Shown: in pieces, positions 7,192 to 15,147 of the stretch | How positions within the stretch are numbered: the stretch's first letter is position 1 | Layout of the letters: each line of letters opens with the position of its first letter | DNA from: Candidatus Melainabacteria bacterium | GTDB lineage: Bacteria > Cyanobacteriota > Vampirovibrionia > Obscuribacterales > Obscuribacteraceae | DNA: 64,000 nucleotides | Reading direction: 5' to 3' | Assembly (NCBI GenBank): GCA_017307165.1 | Contig: JAFKGK010000001.1 | Coordinates: 248,001-312,000 of the forward strand | Notes under the pieces: model-generated | Database searches by the model: none | What the model saw: only the letters and a program-made list of their open reading frames with translations | Told to the model about the DNA's origin: nothing | Program-made: the position numbers and the translations under genes

Positions 7192-8700
7192 CTAAAATTG
7201 AAAATAAACGAATGGGACTGCTTCCATGGGCTTTGAAGCCATTACTAGAATGCAGGCGGAGGCCCAGGTAGCGATACGCAATTGGTTTTGGTAGGCACTA
7301 AATATAGTGGCTAGCCAACCCGAGTGCTCTCTCAGGTTGCTGAGAATCAGCCAAAAAATAAAATATGTCGCTCCGATTACGAGTACACCTGATTTGAGCA
7401 AGGGTTCTGCCATGGTGCAATCGAGGTTGGCAAAATTGATAAAGGATCGCCAGATCAAAGCACCACCTGCCAGGTCGGGGGCTCTAAACAAAGAATAAGT
7501 GGTGATCACAAAGATAAAGGTAAAAACTGAGCCCAGGATGACGGCGATCTTGCTTTGAGCCAGGCTATTGGTCTTGGCCCAGATCTCGTACTCACGATGG
7601 ACGATCAAGCCAAAACCCTGAGTCGCTCCGAAAAAGAGATAGTGCCAGCTGGCCCCGTGCCAAAAGCCGCATACCATCATGGTGATCATGAGATTGCGCC
7701 AGAGACCGAAGCGCCCGGAGCGGGATCCACCGAGCGGTATGTATACATAGTCTCGCAACCAGCTACCAAGAGACATGTGCCATTTGCGCCAAAACTCGGT
7801 GAGGTCTTTAGAAAAGAATGGTAGATCAAAATTTTCGGGTAGACGTATGCCCATTAAAAGAGCTGAGCCACGTCCCATATCTGTATAGCCCGAAAAATCG
7901 CAGTAAACTTGCAAGGCAAAACCAAGGGCCGCCAGCCAGGCATCTGGAGCCGAAAGCAAGTCGGTAGTGGAAAAGGGACGACTGATGATTGCAGCGATAG
8001 GATCTGCCAGAGCGGCCTTTTTAAACAGGCCCTGCATGATCAAAGAGGTGCCTTCGTAAAAGAGTGGCCTGTCTAGCTTTTGTGGAGCTCTCAATTTTGC
8101 GACAAAATCTTCGTAGCGCTTGATTGGGCCGGCAATTTGGCTGGGAAAAAAGCTTGCGAAGGCCGCAAACTCGAGAAAGCTTTGCACTGGCTTCTTGCCT
8201 TTGTATACATCGGCAAGGTAGTGCACAAACTCGAAAACAAAAAAGCTGATGCCCAGAGGCAGCATCACATTGAGGACGATTGGATCCAGATGTGTATGTC
8301 TAGCCTGATTGATCAGCGCTGTGATGTTTTCAAAGAAGAAATTGGCATACTTGTAGTAGCAAAGCGCCCCAACGTTGACGAGTAGACCGCAGATCAAATA
8401 AGCCTTGGCGATGGACCTTTGAGTATTTAGGCTTTTGGATATGCCCTTACCCAAAAACCAGTTAAATAAGGTGAATGCCAGGAGCAAAACACCGTAGGCG
8501 GGGATCCAGCTCATATAAAAAATGTAGCTGGTCGCGACCACGACAAACAGGCGTGCGCTGCCTCTGGTTTGCCAATAGGCAAGTACGGCCAGGGGCAGGA
8601 AGATCAGGTATTGAAGGCTCGAAAAAATCAAATCGCAAAACCTGGTGCAGTGTTTCAGGAGTATACAAGAGGTGGATTTGGATTGGGTGAAGCCTAGCAT
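7192..8700 (-). CDS. MBOAT family O-acyltransferase (AlgI-like)
   Basis: About 500-residue polytopic membrane protein of the membrane-bound O-acyltransferase family, which moves acyl groups across the membrane to exported polymers. Diagnostic features are the N-terminal FSSLQYLIFLPLAV, LPLGISFFVFEFVHYLADVY, DFWRKWH-like LTEFWRKWHMSLGSWLRDY, and FWHGASWHYLFFG with the family's conserved His. The start is uncertain: ATG at 8700 gives a ~23-residue N-terminal extension without a clear ribosome-binding site, while TTG at 8631 matches the usual AlgI N-terminus. It precedes the SGNH gene by 38 bases, as in alginate and peptidoglycan O-acetylation clusters. Confidence 0.88.
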   Translation of the reverse strand: MLGFTQSKSTSCILLKHCTRFCDLIFSSLQYLIFLPLAVLAYWQTRGSARLFVVVATSYIFYMSWIPAYGVLLLAFTLFNWFLGKGISKSLNTQRSIAKAYLICGLLVNVGALCYYKYANFFFENITALINQARHTHLDPIVLNVMLPLGISFFVFEFVHYLADVYKGKKPVQSFLEFAAFASFFPSQIAGPIKRYEDFVAKLRAPQKLDRPLFYEGTSLIMQGLFKKAALADPIAAIISRPFSTTDLLSAPDAWLAALGFALQVYCDFSGYTDMGRGSALLMGIRLPENFDLPFFSKDLTEFWRKWHMSLGSWLRDYVYIPLGGSRSGRFGLWRNLMITMMVCGFWHGASWHYLFFGATQGFGLIVHREYEIWAKTNSLAQSKIAVILGSVFTFIFVITTYSLFRAPDLAGGALIWRSFINFANLDCTMAEPLLKSGVLVIGATYFIFWLILSNLREHSGWLATIFSAYQNQLRIATWASACILVMASKPMEAVPFVYFQF

Positions 8701-8723
8701 TAGCAAGCATTAATTACGAGATA

Positions 8724-8753
8724 TTGACTGTATAAATGGCGGATTAGTACTAT
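8724..8753 (+). promoter_or_regulatory. Predicted sigma-70 promoter of the pyrimidine operon
   Basis: TTGACT (8724-8729) and TACTAT (8748-8753) separated by 18 bases, each one mismatch from consensus. They precede the aminotransferase gene, leaving a leader of about 90 bases that includes an inverted repeat. Confidence 0.5.
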
Positions 8754-8781
8754 GCTTTTGGCTTTCCCGGCATCCTGCGAG

Positions 8782-8813
8782 AGCTCATTTCCATTTTTTT
8801 ATTGAAATGAGCT
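8782..8813 (+). promoter_or_regulatory. Inverted repeat in the leader of the pyrimidine operon
   Basis: Perfect 9-base arms AGCTCATTT (8782-8790) and AAATGAGCT (8805-8813) around a 14-base T-rich loop. It lies between the predicted promoter and the first gene. It could be an operator for a dimeric repressor or an RNA hairpin; no T run follows it, so it is not a standard terminator. Confidence 0.45.
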
Positions 8814-8851
8814 TGTCAATTTATCTTTATTTTGCATAAGAGAGGTGCGTA

Positions 8852-10168
8852 ATGGCCAAGCTGCTCAATCGCGACGAGCTAAAGCAAAAACGCGACAAGT
8901 ACATCGTCCCTGGCGTCAAGCAGATGTACAAGGATGCTCCGCACTTTGTCCGCGGCAAAGGACAGTATCTCTATGATGAGACTGGTCGTGAATACCTCGA
9001 CATGTTTGCTGGCATCGTCACAGTCTCCGTCGGTCATTGCCACCCCAAGGTGACGCAGCGTACGCAGGAGCAGCTAAATACTCTGCAGCATACTTCTACT
9101 ATTTTTATGACCCAACCCATGGTCGACCTTGCTGAAAAGCTCGCCGAGATCGCACCTGGAGCCATCTCCAAATCTTTCATCACAAATTCGGGAACAGAAG
9201 CCAATGAGGCTGCGATCCGTTTTGCACGCCTGGCAACGGGCCGCCACGAAGTGATCGCTCTCGAGCACTCCTATCATGGCGAGTCGCATCTGGCCTCGAC
9301 TCTTACCGCCAATTACAACTGGCGTCCTAAAACCATGCCAGCAGCCGGCGTCGCTTATGCAGCCAATGCCTATTGCTATCGCTGCCCATTCAAAAAGACT
9401 CCGGATAGCTGCTCTCTAGAGTGTGCCAAGGATGTCGAAAGAGTGATACAAACCCAGACCAGTGGCCAACCTGCGGTCATGATCGCTGAGCCGATACAGG
9501 GCGTTGGTGGTGCCATTACGCCACCACAAGAATACTTTGGTGCAGTAAAAAAGATCCTCGAAAAATACGGTGCACTATTTATCGCAGACGAAGTCCAGAC
9601 TGGTGTCGGTCGCACTGGCAGGGACTGGTTTGGTATCTCTAGCTGGGGTGTTACTCCCGACCTGATCACCATGGCCAAAGGCCTGGCCAACGGCCTGCCC
9701 ATTGGTGCTTGCCTGATGACTCCCGAGATAGCCGAGCATTCGACAAAACAGCAGATCAATACTTTTGGTGGCAATCCAGTCTCGAGCGCTACTGGTCTAG
9801 CTGTATTAGAAACCATCCAAGAAGAGCGTTTGATGGAAAATGCTGATGTGCAGGGCAATTACATAATGAGTGCCCTGAAAGAAATGCAAAAGGATTTTCC
9901 CGATCTCATTGGTGACGTTCGTGGCAAAGGGCTGATGCTAGGCGTAGAATTGGCCGACAAGCACAAGACACCTCTGGTGGAGCAATGCGCCAATATAGTC
10001 GAGATGTCTAAAGACGATGGAGTGATCATCGGTAAGGGCGGTCTTTTTGGCAATACCTTGCGGATCAAGCCGCCCATGACTATCACTCGGGACAATGCCG
10101 ATACCATGCTCAAAGTACTCAAAAAATCCCTGGAAGCAACTAGCAAGAGGATGACTGCCAATGTCTAA
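8852..10168 (+). CDS. Class III PLP-dependent aminotransferase (beta-alanine/AGXT2-like)
   Basis: 438-residue fold-type I aminotransferase. PLP-binding features: NSGTEANEAAIRFAR (112-126), Asp246 in FIADEVQTGVGRTG, and the Schiff-base Lys276 in TMAKGLANG. The Cys-containing CYRCPFKKTPDSCSLEC segment (175-191) is typical of the alanine-glyoxylate aminotransferase 2 / beta-alanine aminotransferase group. As first gene of a pyrimidine-degradation operon, its likely job is to convert beta-alanine to malonate semialdehyde; another omega-amino acid is possible. GAGAGGTG stands before the ATG. It overlaps the next gene by 8 bases. Confidence 0.85.
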   Translation: MAKLLNRDELKQKRDKYIVPGVKQMYKDAPHFVRGKGQYLYDETGREYLDMFAGIVTVSVGHCHPKVTQRTQEQLNTLQHTSTIFMTQPMVDLAEKLAEIAPGAISKSFITNSGTEANEAAIRFARLATGRHEVIALEHSYHGESHLASTLTANYNWRPKTMPAAGVAYAANAYCYRCPFKKTPDSCSLECAKDVERVIQTQTSGQPAVMIAEPIQGVGGAITPPQEYFGAVKKILEKYGALFIADEVQTGVGRTGRDWFGISSWGVTPDLITMAKGLANGLPIGACLMTPEIAEHSTKQQINTFGGNPVSSATGLAVLETIQEERLMENADVQGNYIMSALKEMQKDFPDLIGDVRGKGLMLGVELADKHKTPLVEQCANIVEMSKDDGVIIGKGGLFGNTLRIKPPMTITRDNADTMLKVLKKSLEATSKRMTANV

Positions 10169-11048
10169 TATCGTACGCTGCGGTTTGATCCAGACCAAAA
10201 ACGAGGTAGTCGCCACCAAGGGTGGTACTGACTCCAAGATGCTGACCGAGATAAAAGAAAAAATGCTGGCCAAGCATCTGCAATACACCAAGCAAGCTCA
10301 TGAGAAAGGCGTCAAAATCCTTTGCTATCAAGAGATCTTTAATGGTCCGTATTTTTGTGCCGAGCAAGAGACATGCTGGTACGACACCGCAGAATCCATT
10401 CCTGATGGTCCGACCATCCAAAAGATGCAGGAGGTTGCGCGGCAATATGAGATGGTCTTGATCGTACCCATCTACGAAAAAGAGCAGACTGGCATCTACT
10501 ATAACAGCGCTGCCGTCATCGATGCCGATGGCACATATCTCGGCAAATATCGCAAAAACCATATTCCTCACGTAGCGCCCGGCTTCTGGGAAAAATTCTA
10601 TTTTCGACCAGGCAATTTGGGATATCCGGTTTTTGAAACCAGGTATGCCACCATAGGCGTCTACATCTGCTACGACAGGCATTTTCCCGAAGGTGCGCGA
10701 GCACTGGGTCTCAATGGTGCCGAAATCGTCTTTAATCCGTCTGCTACGGTCGCCGGGCTCTCCGAGTATCTATGGAAGCTCGAGCAGCCAGCACACGCTG
10801 CTGCCAACGGTTATTTTGTGGGAGCGATCAATCGCGTAGGTACGGAGGAGCCCTGGAACATAGGACACTTTTATGGCTCCAGTTATTTTTGCGATCCGCG
10901 CGGGCAGATAGTGGCTCAGGCGAGCCGCGAAGAAGAAGAATTGCTTGTAGCCGATCTGGACCTTGATCAAATAAAAGAAGTCCGCCATACATGGCAATTT
11001 TTTAGAGACCGCAGACCCGAAACCTACGAAGCTCTCGTCGAGCTCTGA
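10161..11048 (+). CDS. N-carbamoyl-beta-alanine amidohydrolase (beta-ureidopropionase, nitrilase fold)
   Basis: 295-residue carbon-nitrogen hydrolase. The catalytic triad is visible: Glu58 (YQEIFNGPYFC), Lys132 (GKYRKNHIPH) and Cys170 (VYICYDRHFPEGARAL). The HVAPGFWEKFYFRPG segment and the C-terminal RDRRPETYEAL fit beta-ureidopropionases, which hydrolyse N-carbamoyl-beta-alanine to beta-alanine, CO2 and ammonia. N-carbamoylputrescine amidases are close relatives, but the operon (PreT and PreA downstream, aminotransferase upstream) favours the pyrimidine role. Its start overlaps the aminotransferase end by 8 bases, suggesting translational coupling. Confidence 0.85.
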   Translation: MSNIVRCGLIQTKNEVVATKGGTDSKMLTEIKEKMLAKHLQYTKQAHEKGVKILCYQEIFNGPYFCAEQETCWYDTAESIPDGPTIQKMQEVARQYEMVLIVPIYEKEQTGIYYNSAAVIDADGTYLGKYRKNHIPHVAPGFWEKFYFRPGNLGYPVFETRYATIGVYICYDRHFPEGARALGLNGAEIVFNPSATVAGLSEYLWKLEQPAHAAANGYFVGAINRVGTEEPWNIGHFYGSSYFCDPRGQIVAQASREEEELLVADLDLDQIKEVRHTWQFFRDRRPETYEALVEL

Positions 11049-11087
11049 TCGCTGCGCTTAAACCAAAATCAAAATATTAGGAGCAAT

Positions 11088-12470
11088 ATGGCCGAGCATT
11101 TCAAGCCCGTCAAGTATCGTGCCTGGGAAATGTCGCTGGAGGAGAGATTTAAAGAAGTCTACCCGCCTCTGACGCAGCGGGAAGCAGAAGCCGAGGCCAA
11201 CCGCTGCCTCTACTGCTATGATGCACCGTGCATGGTGGCGTGTCCCACTCATATAGACATCCCCACTTTCATCAAAAAAATCGGCACTGGCAATGTCAAA
11301 GGATCGGCGCGCACCATCCTCGAGTCCAATCTCATGGGTGCCACCTGTGCTCGGGTCTGTCCTGTGGATGTATTGTGCGAGGGCTCTTGCGTCTTGCGCG
11401 AAGAAAAGCCCATCGCCATCGGCAGATTGCAGAGATATGCGACCGACTATGCCAATGAGAGAGAGATAAGATTTTTTGAGAAAGGCAAGCCCAATGGCAA
11501 AAAAGTTGCAGTGATTGGTGCTGGTCCGGCAGGATTGTCCTGCGCCGGAGAACTCGCCAAAACTGGTTTTGATGTCACTGTCTTTGAAAAGCGCACCTGG
11601 GCCGGTGGACTTTCTACTTATGGCATAGTGGTTTTTCGCGAGCCTGTGGAGGTCAGTCTCCGGGAGGTCAAGATGATCCAAGACCTCGGCGTACAGGTCA
11701 AATGCGGGGTCGAGATAGGCAAAGACATTGATTTTGATGAGATCATGTCTGAGTTTGACGCTGTCTTTGTCTCTATCGGTTTAGGGCGCGTGCCTCAAAT
11801 GGAGATCCCTGGCGAGGACGCCGAGGGGGTTCTGGACGGACTGGATTTTATTGAGGAGACCAAAGTAGACAGGCTCGATAAGATCGATGTGGGCCAGCGT
11901 GTCTGTATCATCGGTGCTGGCAATACGGCGATTGACTGTGCCACCATTGCTAGACGTCTAGGATCTGAACGCGTGACTATGATCTACAGGCGCTCCGAAG
12001 CCGAGATGCCTGCATACTATTTTGAATACCAGTTTGCGCTCAAAGAGGGCGTGAGCTTTATGTTTCTCACTCAGCCCATCGAAGTGATCAAAAATGCCCG
12101 AGGTCAGGTCGAAGGGCTCAAGTGCGTGCGTATGGATCTCGGTCAACCAGACGCCTCCGGCAGACGCAGCCCCGTAAGGGTGCCGGACTCCGAGTTTGTT
12201 GTGCCCTGCGATCGAGTAATCAAGGCGATCGGTCAAAATAAGCCCAAAGACTTTATGGATATTTTGGCCCCGCTTGGGGTGCAGCAAGCTAAGGGGTATA
12301 TCGCAGTCGACCCGGCCACCAATCGCACGGGCAATCAAAAAATCTATGCCGGAGGGGATTGTGTCCGCAGCTTTGGCGAGGCATCGACTGTGATGGCAGT
12401 GCAAGATGGCAAGATCGCTGCCAAAGCGATTGCAAGAGAGCTTGTCTCGATCGAGGGAGAAAACAAATAA
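11088..12470 (+). CDS. preT: NAD(P)-dependent dihydropyrimidine dehydrogenase subunit PreT
   Basis: 460 residues; the electron-input subunit of bacterial dihydropyrimidine dehydrogenase, homologous to the N-terminal half of mammalian DPD and to the GltD small subunit. N-terminal Fe-S cysteines are at 40, 43, 48, 52 and 87, 91, 97, 101. The FAD site GAGPAGLS starts at residue 144 and the NAD(P)H site GAGNTAID at 276. The C-terminal NQKIYAGGDCVRSFGEAST is the conserved second FAD contact. An AGGAGC ribosome-binding site precedes the ATG. The TAA stop shares one base with the ATG of preA, so the partner subunits are probably made in a coupled way. Confidence 0.92.
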   Translation: MAEHFKPVKYRAWEMSLEERFKEVYPPLTQREAEAEANRCLYCYDAPCMVACPTHIDIPTFIKKIGTGNVKGSARTILESNLMGATCARVCPVDVLCEGSCVLREEKPIAIGRLQRYATDYANEREIRFFEKGKPNGKKVAVIGAGPAGLSCAGELAKTGFDVTVFEKRTWAGGLSTYGIVVFREPVEVSLREVKMIQDLGVQVKCGVEIGKDIDFDEIMSEFDAVFVSIGLGRVPQMEIPGEDAEGVLDGLDFIEETKVDRLDKIDVGQRVCIIGAGNTAIDCATIARRLGSERVTMIYRRSEAEMPAYYFEYQFALKEGVSFMFLTQPIEVIKNARGQVEGLKCVRMDLGQPDASGRRSPVRVPDSEFVVPCDRVIKAIGQNKPKDFMDILAPLGVQQAKGYIAVDPATNRTGNQKIYAGGDCVRSFGEASTVMAVQDGKIAAKAIARELVSIEGENK

Positions 12471-13813
12471 TGGTCGATTTGTCGATAGACTTTGCTGGTA
12501 TCAAATCTCCCAATCCTTTCTGGTTGGCATCCGCACCGCCTACTAATAGTGGCTATCAAATACAAAAGGCCTTTGACCAGGGCTGGGGTGGGGCTGTCTG
12601 GAAGACGGTAGGCGCACCAGTCCTCAATGTCTGCAATCGTTACGGCACCATGGACTACAAGGGATCAAAGATCATTGGTCTCAATAATGTGGAGCTGATC
12701 TCGGACAGACCTATCGAGATCAATCTAAGAGAGATGCGTGAGACCAAGCGCCTCTTTCCTAACAATGCTGTAATCGCCTCGGTCATGGTGGAGTCAAAAA
12801 AAGAAGCCTGGCAGGAGATCATCAAACAGATCCAGGACACAGGTGTGGACGGATTTGAGCTCAACTTTGGTTGTCCGCACGGCATGTCTGAGCGTGGTAT
12901 GGGTTCGGCCATGGGGCAGGTACCCGAATACACATGCATGGTCACCGATTGGGTCATGGACGTAGCCGAGATACCTGTCATAGTCAAGCTCACTCCCAAT
13001 GTCACCGATATTGTGCATCCGGCCAGAGCCGCTGTAAAAGGGCGAGCAAGTGCTGTTTCCCTCATCAATACAATCAATAGCATCATGGGTGTGGATGTGG
13101 ATACATTTGAGATCCAACCCAATGTCGGCGGTAAGGGCGGCCACGGTGGCTATGCTGGACCAGCGGTCAAACCAATCGCCTTGCACCTGCTATCTGCCAT
13201 AGGGGCGGACAAGGAGTTTGCTCAGGCGGGTATTCCTATATCTGGCATGGGCGGCATCGAGACATGGCGCGATGCCGTCCAATTTATGCTCCTCGGGTCG
13301 ACATCGGTGCAAGTCTGCACGGCCGTAATGCACTGGGGCTTTCGCATAGTCGAAGATATGATCGAAGGCATGTCCAACTGGATGCAAGATAAAGGATTCG
13401 AGCGCTGCTCCGATTTTATCGGTAAGAGTCTACCTCGTATTTCCAACTTTGGTGATTTTGATTTGGGCTTTCAGTCTGTCGCTCGGATCGATCACGACAA
13501 GTGCATACAATGCAATCTGTGCTATATCGCCTGCAATGATGCAGCGCACCAGTGCATTGATCTGACCAGCATGCAACTATCCGAAAAGACCCTGCAAAAT
13601 GGCAGGCCATGGCCCGTGGTCCGTGAGGCCGATTGTGTCGGATGCGATCTGTGTTCCCGTGTTTGTCCAGTTGACGATTGTATCGAGATGGTCGAGATCG
13701 ATACAGGACGTCCTCACATAAGTTGGAATCAATTGGTGGCACAAAAACCAGAAGTTCTCGAGTGGGACAAAATGGAAGAATATCGCAAGCAGGCCAATAT
13801 AGTCATTCATTGA
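12470..13813 (+). CDS. preA: Dihydropyrimidine dehydrogenase catalytic subunit PreA
   Basis: 447 residues. The N-terminal FMN-binding TIM barrel (residues 1-320) reduces uracil or thymine to the dihydro form. The C-terminal ferredoxin part has two 4Fe-4S motifs: Cys345/348/351/355 (CIQCNLCYIAC) and Cys389/392/395/399 (CVGCDLCSRVC). Substrate-binding segments are NFGCPHGMSERGMG and KLTPNVTDI. The residue aligned with the catalytic cysteine of mammalian DPD (in ACGQ) is Met148 here (SAMGQ). I chose the ATG at 12470, which has GGGAG upstream and overlaps the preT stop; a longer frame from 12359 would extend into preT. Confidence 0.92.
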   Translation: MVDLSIDFAGIKSPNPFWLASAPPTNSGYQIQKAFDQGWGGAVWKTVGAPVLNVCNRYGTMDYKGSKIIGLNNVELISDRPIEINLREMRETKRLFPNNAVIASVMVESKKEAWQEIIKQIQDTGVDGFELNFGCPHGMSERGMGSAMGQVPEYTCMVTDWVMDVAEIPVIVKLTPNVTDIVHPARAAVKGRASAVSLINTINSIMGVDVDTFEIQPNVGGKGGHGGYAGPAVKPIALHLLSAIGADKEFAQAGIPISGMGGIETWRDAVQFMLLGSTSVQVCTAVMHWGFRIVEDMIEGMSNWMQDKGFERCSDFIGKSLPRISNFGDFDLGFQSVARIDHDKCIQCNLCYIACNDAAHQCIDLTSMQLSEKTLQNGRPWPVVREADCVGCDLCSRVCPVDDCIEMVEIDTGRPHISWNQLVAQKPEVLEWDKMEEYRKQANIVIH

Positions 13814-13852
13814 TTTGGTGATCCGGGCTAGACTAAAAGGGGTTTTATTTTG

Positions 13853-14761
13853 ATGGCTGGTTACAAACAGACGCTTGCATCGAGTATCTTTCTCGTTGCG
13901 GTGATTTTGGGCACGTCGATATCGCAAATTGCAGGCTTTATTTTTGTTGCACCACCAGTAGAGGCACAAACCTTGCAAGAGCCCAGAGCCAGCTATGACA
14001 AGCGTTTTATCGACGATCTCATCGCCAAGATGACCCTGCAAGAAAAATTAGGACAGATGAATCTCTTGTCCATAGGTTCGGATGTCACTGGCCCCGTCTT
14101 GTCCGAAGGTGTCGAGGACAAGATTGCTCGTGGTGAAGTTGGTGGCGTCTTTAATGCTTTTGGTCTACCCGCCTGCAAAAGGCTTCAGGACATAGTGATG
14201 CAAAGATCGCGTCTCAAAATCCCGCTCATTTTTGGCTATGACGTGATCCATGGCCACAAGACTATTTTTCCCATCCCGCTTGCTCTCTCTTGTTCTTTCG
14301 ATCTCGATCTCATCCAAAAGACAGCAGCTGCGGCTGCTGATGAGGCTACTGCTGATGGTATCAACTGGACATTTTCGCCTATGGTCGATATCTGCCGCGA
14401 TCCCCGCTGGGGGCGGATCATGGAAGGTGCGGGTGAAGACCCTTATCTTGGGAGTCGTATAGCCGAAGCCATGGTGCGAGGATACCAGGGCCCAGGTATG
14501 AGACCAGGCGATCTTAGCTTGCGGTATGCCAAAGACAAGCTCTTGTCTTGTGTCAAGCATTTTGCCCTCTATGGAGCTGCCGAGTCTGGTCGCGACTATA
14601 ACACTGTCGATATGAGCCGGGGGCGCATGTTCAACGAATACATGCCTCCGTACAAGGCCGCTGTGCTGGCCGGTGCTGCAACAGTTATGACTAGTTTTAA
14701 TGAGGTCGATGGAATACCTGCATCCGGCAATAAGTGGCTAATGACTGACCTCTTTTCTTAA
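13853..14761 (+). pseudogene. GH3 beta-glucosidase (BglX-like), N-terminal fragment of a disrupted gene
   Basis: 303 residues: a signal peptide (through PPVEAQT) and the first part of the GH3 TIM barrel, with LTLQEKLGQMNLL-like MTLQEKLGQMNLLSIG, FGYDVIHGHKTIFPIPL, NWTFSPMVDICRDPRWGRI and SCVKHFALYGAAESGRDY. The frame stops soon after GNKWLMTDL, before the catalytic Asp region (usually V-S-D) and all later domains. Intact BglX enzymes have about 750 residues. A degraded C-terminal piece of the same family is found at 17240-17445 on the same strand, so the gene was interrupted by the intervening DNA. The ATG at 13853 has AAAAGGGG upstream. Even if expressed, it should be inactive. Confidence 0.85.
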
Positions 14762-14877
14762 TCCCAGACCACTCACTGTAGCTCCTAATTCCCAGCCTTG
14801 GACCACTCCAGATTGTACGACCGACCGTATAGGCCGGTAGCTTAGCAGTTCAACCCATCTCTCCACAGGACAGCAAA

Positions 14878-15147
14878 ATGCCACAGAACGAATCAAAAGC
14901 TCACCAAGCCAACCGGTCCTTTTTTCAGCGCTTCTGGTGGCTTCTTTCCTTTCTGATCGGGTTCATTTCTGTTGATTTGATCATCGCTTTGGACTTCTAT
15001 ATTCACGAAATGAATCACAACAATGAGGGCTTAAATGTGTTCCTCGGATGCCTATGGATGGGCTTATTTGGTGGGTTTCCTGCTGGACTGTTGTGTGTGC
15101 TGTGCGCATGGCTGGTCAAATATTGGCGCAGCCGCAAATCAACGTAA
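14878..15147 (+). CDS. Small membrane protein in the insert
   Basis: 89 residues with a basic N-terminus and two membrane segments, about 19-39 (WWLLSFLIGFISVDLIIALDF) and 55-79 (LGCLWMGLFGGFPAGLLCVLCA), and a basic C-terminus (KYWRSRKST). No family recognised. AGGA is placed 8-9 bases before the ATG. The stop codon abuts the stop of the convergent lysozyme-like gene without any gap. The size and topology would suit an immunity protein, holin or small membrane regulator, but nothing in the sequence decides this. Confidence 0.55.
   Translation: MPQNESKAHQANRSFFQRFWWLLSFLIGFISVDLIIALDFYIHEMNHNNEGLNVFLGCLWMGLFGGFPAGLLCVLCAWLVKYWRSRKST

Noticed and set aside
12359-12469. N-terminal extension of PreA
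   Set aside because: It overlaps the conserved end of PreT; the ATG at 12470 has a good ribosome-binding site and the family N-terminus.
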